From positions 1 to 25,729 of the IMG/VR virus record IMGVR_UViG_3300006077_000029: a stretch of 25,729 bases of DNA. One strand, written 5' to 3'. The position numbers and the translations under genes are program-made. How positions within the stretch are numbered: position 1 is the first letter of the stretch; every line of letters begins with the position of its first letter. The notes under the pieces are model-generated. The model did no database searches. It saw nothing but the letters and a program-made list of their open reading frames with translations, and was not told where the DNA came from. Below, in pieces: positions 22,939-25,729 of this stretch. Origin of the DNA: a virus.

Positions 22939-25729
22939 TGGAATATACAACAGAAGACGTAGGCACAGAGCCTAAGGTACAAACACTAGATGCATTCAAT
23001 AACCAAATAGTAACACCAAAGGACGAAATATTAGCTCCTAAAGAAGAGGTTAAACCTGCTGAGGTAGATACTCATGGTAATGTTGAATTTAAAGCTCCTG
23101 AGAGTACTCAAGGCTCATACAGTGCTGGAGCTAGTAATGCTAGACCAAAGAAAAAGAACCTTGCTATAGATATGAGTAAGCCATATTTATACCCACTTAA
23201 TAAACCTGATGGAGAGCCTACAGATTATGGGCAGACCATGGAGAATGTACAGACTAGTATTAAAGCTATGTCTGATGGAGCTTCCCCTGATGAGATATAC
23301 AAAGATAACTTTCCTTTAAAGGTACAAACATATAAGTACCTAACAGAAACTAAAGGTGCAAATCCTAGAGATGTAGCTAAAGGACTAGGTTTAGATTATG
23401 AGCTCATTCAGTCCTCACAAGACTCATGGGATAGATATAAAAAAGCCTTACACTCACAAATCTCACAGATAGGCACTGGGTTCTTAATGGTTGGTAATAC
23501 TATGCCTACAGCAACAGCGAGTGATGATGCATATGTAGCCAGAGCAAGAGAGGAAACTGACAAAATAGTTAAAGATGATAAAGAGTCTAAGGCTATATAT
23601 GATGTAATGAATGCAGAGTATAATGAGGTTGATGGGTCCATAGATAGTCCATGGAACCTTGCAGCTATGGGAGGTGATGCTACATTAGACTTAGGTATTG
23701 GTGCAGGAGCAGCAGTGGCAGCTAAGGGTACTACGGCTACTGTTAGAGCACTAAGAGAAGCATATATAAATGTGGCTGCAGCTACTACTAAAGAGGCAGC
23801 TAAGTTTGGGTATCATCAAGACCCAGCAGAATTAGCTACTGGTGTACTATCAGCTATGGCAGCTGAGTCTGTAGGTGGGTATTTGGCACATAGGTTCATG
23901 CCTAAAGTTAATGAAGGGCTTCAAACTAAAGATGTTGGTCAACTCCAGGATATGCTAGATGGTATGAGCATACTTAAGAAGTACAATATAGAAGTAGGTG
24001 AAGAGGACTTACTTAATCCTGAGGAGATACTAACAAGGATTAAGGCTAAGCATCTAAACCCATCAGAACTTGAGCGTATTACATCTATATACACTAAGAG
24101 AAACATATCTCTTATGAAGGGTATAAATAGGTCGCTTGAGTCTATAGGTATTACAGACCCTAGGAAGCTGGAGCAGTATGCTAATGGTGAGATACCATTA
24201 GACAGAATGGGTCCAGAGTTCAAGGAGTTTATAGAGGGTAAGATGGCTGTGCATAAAGCTAAGATGGACCCAGTTTATGAGTCGCTTGAAACTCTTGACA
24301 TTAATCCATCAACTGGTAATCAAGCTACATACTCTATTGAGGGGCTTACTGAGCAGTTTAGGCTTGGGTCAGGTGGTGCTAAGGCCATCTATAAAAACCT
24401 AAAAAGTGAGATTGACCACATATTTAACACTATGGATAACCCAGCAAGCATCCAAGCTAAAGAGATAGAAGCCAAGCTAAAGGGCGATCTTAAGTTGGCA
24501 TCTGCTAATCTTATAGGTGTAGACTCTGCACTTAATAAGGTAGATGATACCATACTAGATGCCCAAGGTAGATTAAACCTAGCTAATGCTAGGCTTGCCG
24601 AGGCTGGAGAGGATATGACACCTTCAAAGAGGATATCACTTGAGGAGATTAAGCGTAAAGCTGTTAGGGACTTAGGAAAGCACACTAAGGCTAGACGTTC
24701 ATTGAAGGCACAAAGAAGAGAGGCTAACAAACGTATTAAGTCACTAAAGAAACAGAAGAAGGCTAATAGGTCAGCTGTTAAGTTAGCCACTGAGCCTACT
24801 CACTCTAGCATTATGCAGGTTAATGAAGTTAGAAAGTATGTCAATGGACTACTTCACAATGGTGGCACTATGTTTGACACTACTAGTCCTACTCATAAAG
24901 CATACATGAACAATATAGTTAAGCAGATGGATGAATGGATGGATAACATACCAACTGATGAAGGTAAACTATTAGTTAGTAGGTTACGTTATGCTAACAA
25001 ACTAGCAAAAGAAGGTTTTGATAAGTGGGGTGATGGTGCATTTAAAGGTATTACAAAGGCTTTAGACTCTGACAATCCTGATGCATTAAATTCTTTATTT
25101 AAAGGTGAAAATGCTAGGTTTCATCTAGAAAACTTAGGTAAAGTAGCTGGTAAAGATAGTGAGCTATATGCTAAGGCAGCAGGTAAGTTCCTACATGATA
25201 AGATAATGAATGGAGTTACAGGTCAGTCAGGGGTTACTGAAATGGCAGATATTAACTGGGAGCAGATGGCTAATAACCTACGTAGTCCAGAGGTTAAATC
25301 ATTAGTTAAGGACTTGATGGGTGATGAAGCACTAAAGGAAATTAATGGTATGACCTATATAGCTGGTACATTAGGTAAACATGTTAATAAAGCATTTGAG
25401 TCTATTGCTCATACACAAGCACAGAAGAAACATATACTTAGAAGTATCTATGATGGTACTGTAGGTGATATGATGTCCACCATTACAGCTGGTATTGAGA
25501 GATACTCAGGCCACACTTTAAAAACTAAGTTTTATGGTGGTAAGTCCAATAAAGGTAAGATTAAGGCTATGCTTGACAACTCAATAGCTGATATTATACA
25601 GCAAGCATCAGCTAAAACTATTATAGGTGTACTGCCTAATAATAGATATTCTGTTGGTGAGGCTGTACAGCAGATTGAGAAAGAGTTAGCTAAGCGACAA
25701 GGCAAACCTAATGCTACTATAGAATATGT
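22938..25729 (+). CDS. Very large internal virion protein, gp16-like, cut by window end
   Basis: The frame opens at ATG 22938 (TAATG overlap) and stays open to the window edge, giving at least 930 residues. The N-terminus is polar and Pro/Glu-rich. A small Ala/Gly hydrophobic region is near 240-275 (NLAAMGGDATLDLGIGAGAA). A Lys/Arg-rich coiled coil runs from about 560 to 617 (RRSLKAQRREANKRIKSLKK). No lytic transglycosylase catalytic motif is seen in the visible part. By size and order it fits the largest ejected core protein (T7 gp16-like), but a giant protein carrying an enzyme in its unseen C-terminal part, for example a virion RNA polymerase as in N4, cannot be excluded. Confidence 0.55.
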   Translation, partial: MEYTTEDVGTEPKVQTLDAFNNQIVTPKDEILAPKEEVKPAEVDTHGNVEFKAPESTQGSYSAGASNARPKKKNLAIDMSKPYLYPLNKPDGEPTDYGQTMENVQTSIKAMSDGASPDEIYKDNFPLKVQTYKYLTETKGANPRDVAKGLGLDYELIQSSQDSWDRYKKALHSQISQIGTGFLMVGNTMPTATASDDAYVARAREETDKIVKDDKESKAIYDVMNAEYNEVDGSIDSPWNLAAMGGDATLDLGIGAGAAVAAKGTTATVRALREAYINVAAATTKEAAKFGYHQDPAELATGVLSAMAAESVGGYLAHRFMPKVNEGLQTKDVGQLQDMLDGMSILKKYNIEVGEEDLLNPEEILTRIKAKHLNPSELERITSIYTKRNISLMKGINRSLESIGITDPRKLEQYANGEIPLDRMGPEFKEFIEGKMAVHKAKMDPVYESLETLDINPSTGNQATYSIEGLTEQFRLGSGGAKAIYKNLKSEIDHIFNTMDNPASIQAKEIEAKLKGDLKLASANLIGVDSALNKVDDTILDAQGRLNLANARLAEAGEDMTPSKRISLEEIKRKAVRDLGKHTKARRSLKAQRREANKRIKSLKKQKKANRSAVKLATEPTHSSIMQVNEVRKYVNGLLHNGGTMFDTTSPTHKAYMNNIVKQMDEWMDNIPTDEGKLLVSRLRYANKLAKEGFDKWGDGAFKGITKALDSDNPDALNSLFKGENARFHLENLGKVAGKDSELYAKAAGKFLHDKIMNGVTGQSGVTEMADINWEQMANNLRSPEVKSLVKDLMGDEALKEINGMTYIAGTLGKHVNKAFESIAHTQAQKKHILRSIYDGTVGDMMSTITAGIERYSGHTLKTKFYGGKSNKGKIKAMLDNSIADIIQQASAKTIIGVLPNNRYSVGEAVQQIEKELAKRQGKPNATIEY

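Noticed and set aside
22281-24790. Minus-strand open frames opposite the gp15/gp16-like genes
   Set aside because: Ser/Leu/Ile-rich antisense shadows without ribosome sites, opposite well-coupled plus-strand genes.

Overview
The window is the virion-structure and packaging part of a tailed bacteriophage genome. The nozzle, internal-virion and P22-like portal genes, and the absence of any tape-measure or sheath gene, make a short-tailed (podovirus-like) particle most likely. Two lipoproteins with lipoboxes and a protein ending in a YadA-type outer-membrane anchor imply a Gram-negative (diderm) host. The DNA is fairly AT-rich and uses many ATA and AGA codons. A host such as a Campylobacterota member is therefore possible, but this is only a guess. 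No integrase, repressor, replication gene, tRNA or endolysin is visible, and the window is not a whole genome.

Layout. Bases 1-196 hold nine tandem 9-bp repeats between two copies of a 9-bp direct repeat, then an 8-G run. The two terminase genes lie on the minus strand (197-2306). A very AT-rich divergent intergenic region (2307-2557) ends in a perfect 24-bp inverted repeat. All further genes are on the plus strand: an HNH-type endonuclease, scaffold, major capsid protein, decoration-like protein and a 24-residue basic peptide. These are followed by a UUCG hairpin, a head-tail adaptor, and about 6.6 kb of tail-fibre and receptor-binding genes (6497-13107).

Next come five small exported or membrane proteins (13104-14750), including a signal-peptide/collagen/YadA-anchor protein. 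The series continues with a large nozzle-like protein, a short gp13/GNAT-like protein, an ejection protein, the portal, a coiled-coil internal virion protein and a very large protein that runs off the right edge.

How the genes fit together. TerS/TerL package DNA through the portal into a capsid built from the capsid protein on the scaffold. The adaptor and nozzle form the short tail, the fibre cluster binds the host, and the 17.5-25.7 kb proteins are probably ejected into the cell, as T7 gp13-gp16 are. Most junctions are tight (1-20 bases, several TAATG or ATGA overlaps), so long co-transcribed units are likely. The most unusual parts are the collagen/YadA surface gene with its exported neighbours, the paired-hairpin leaders in front of two of these genes, the long inverted repeat beside terS, and the 9-bp repeat array beside terL.
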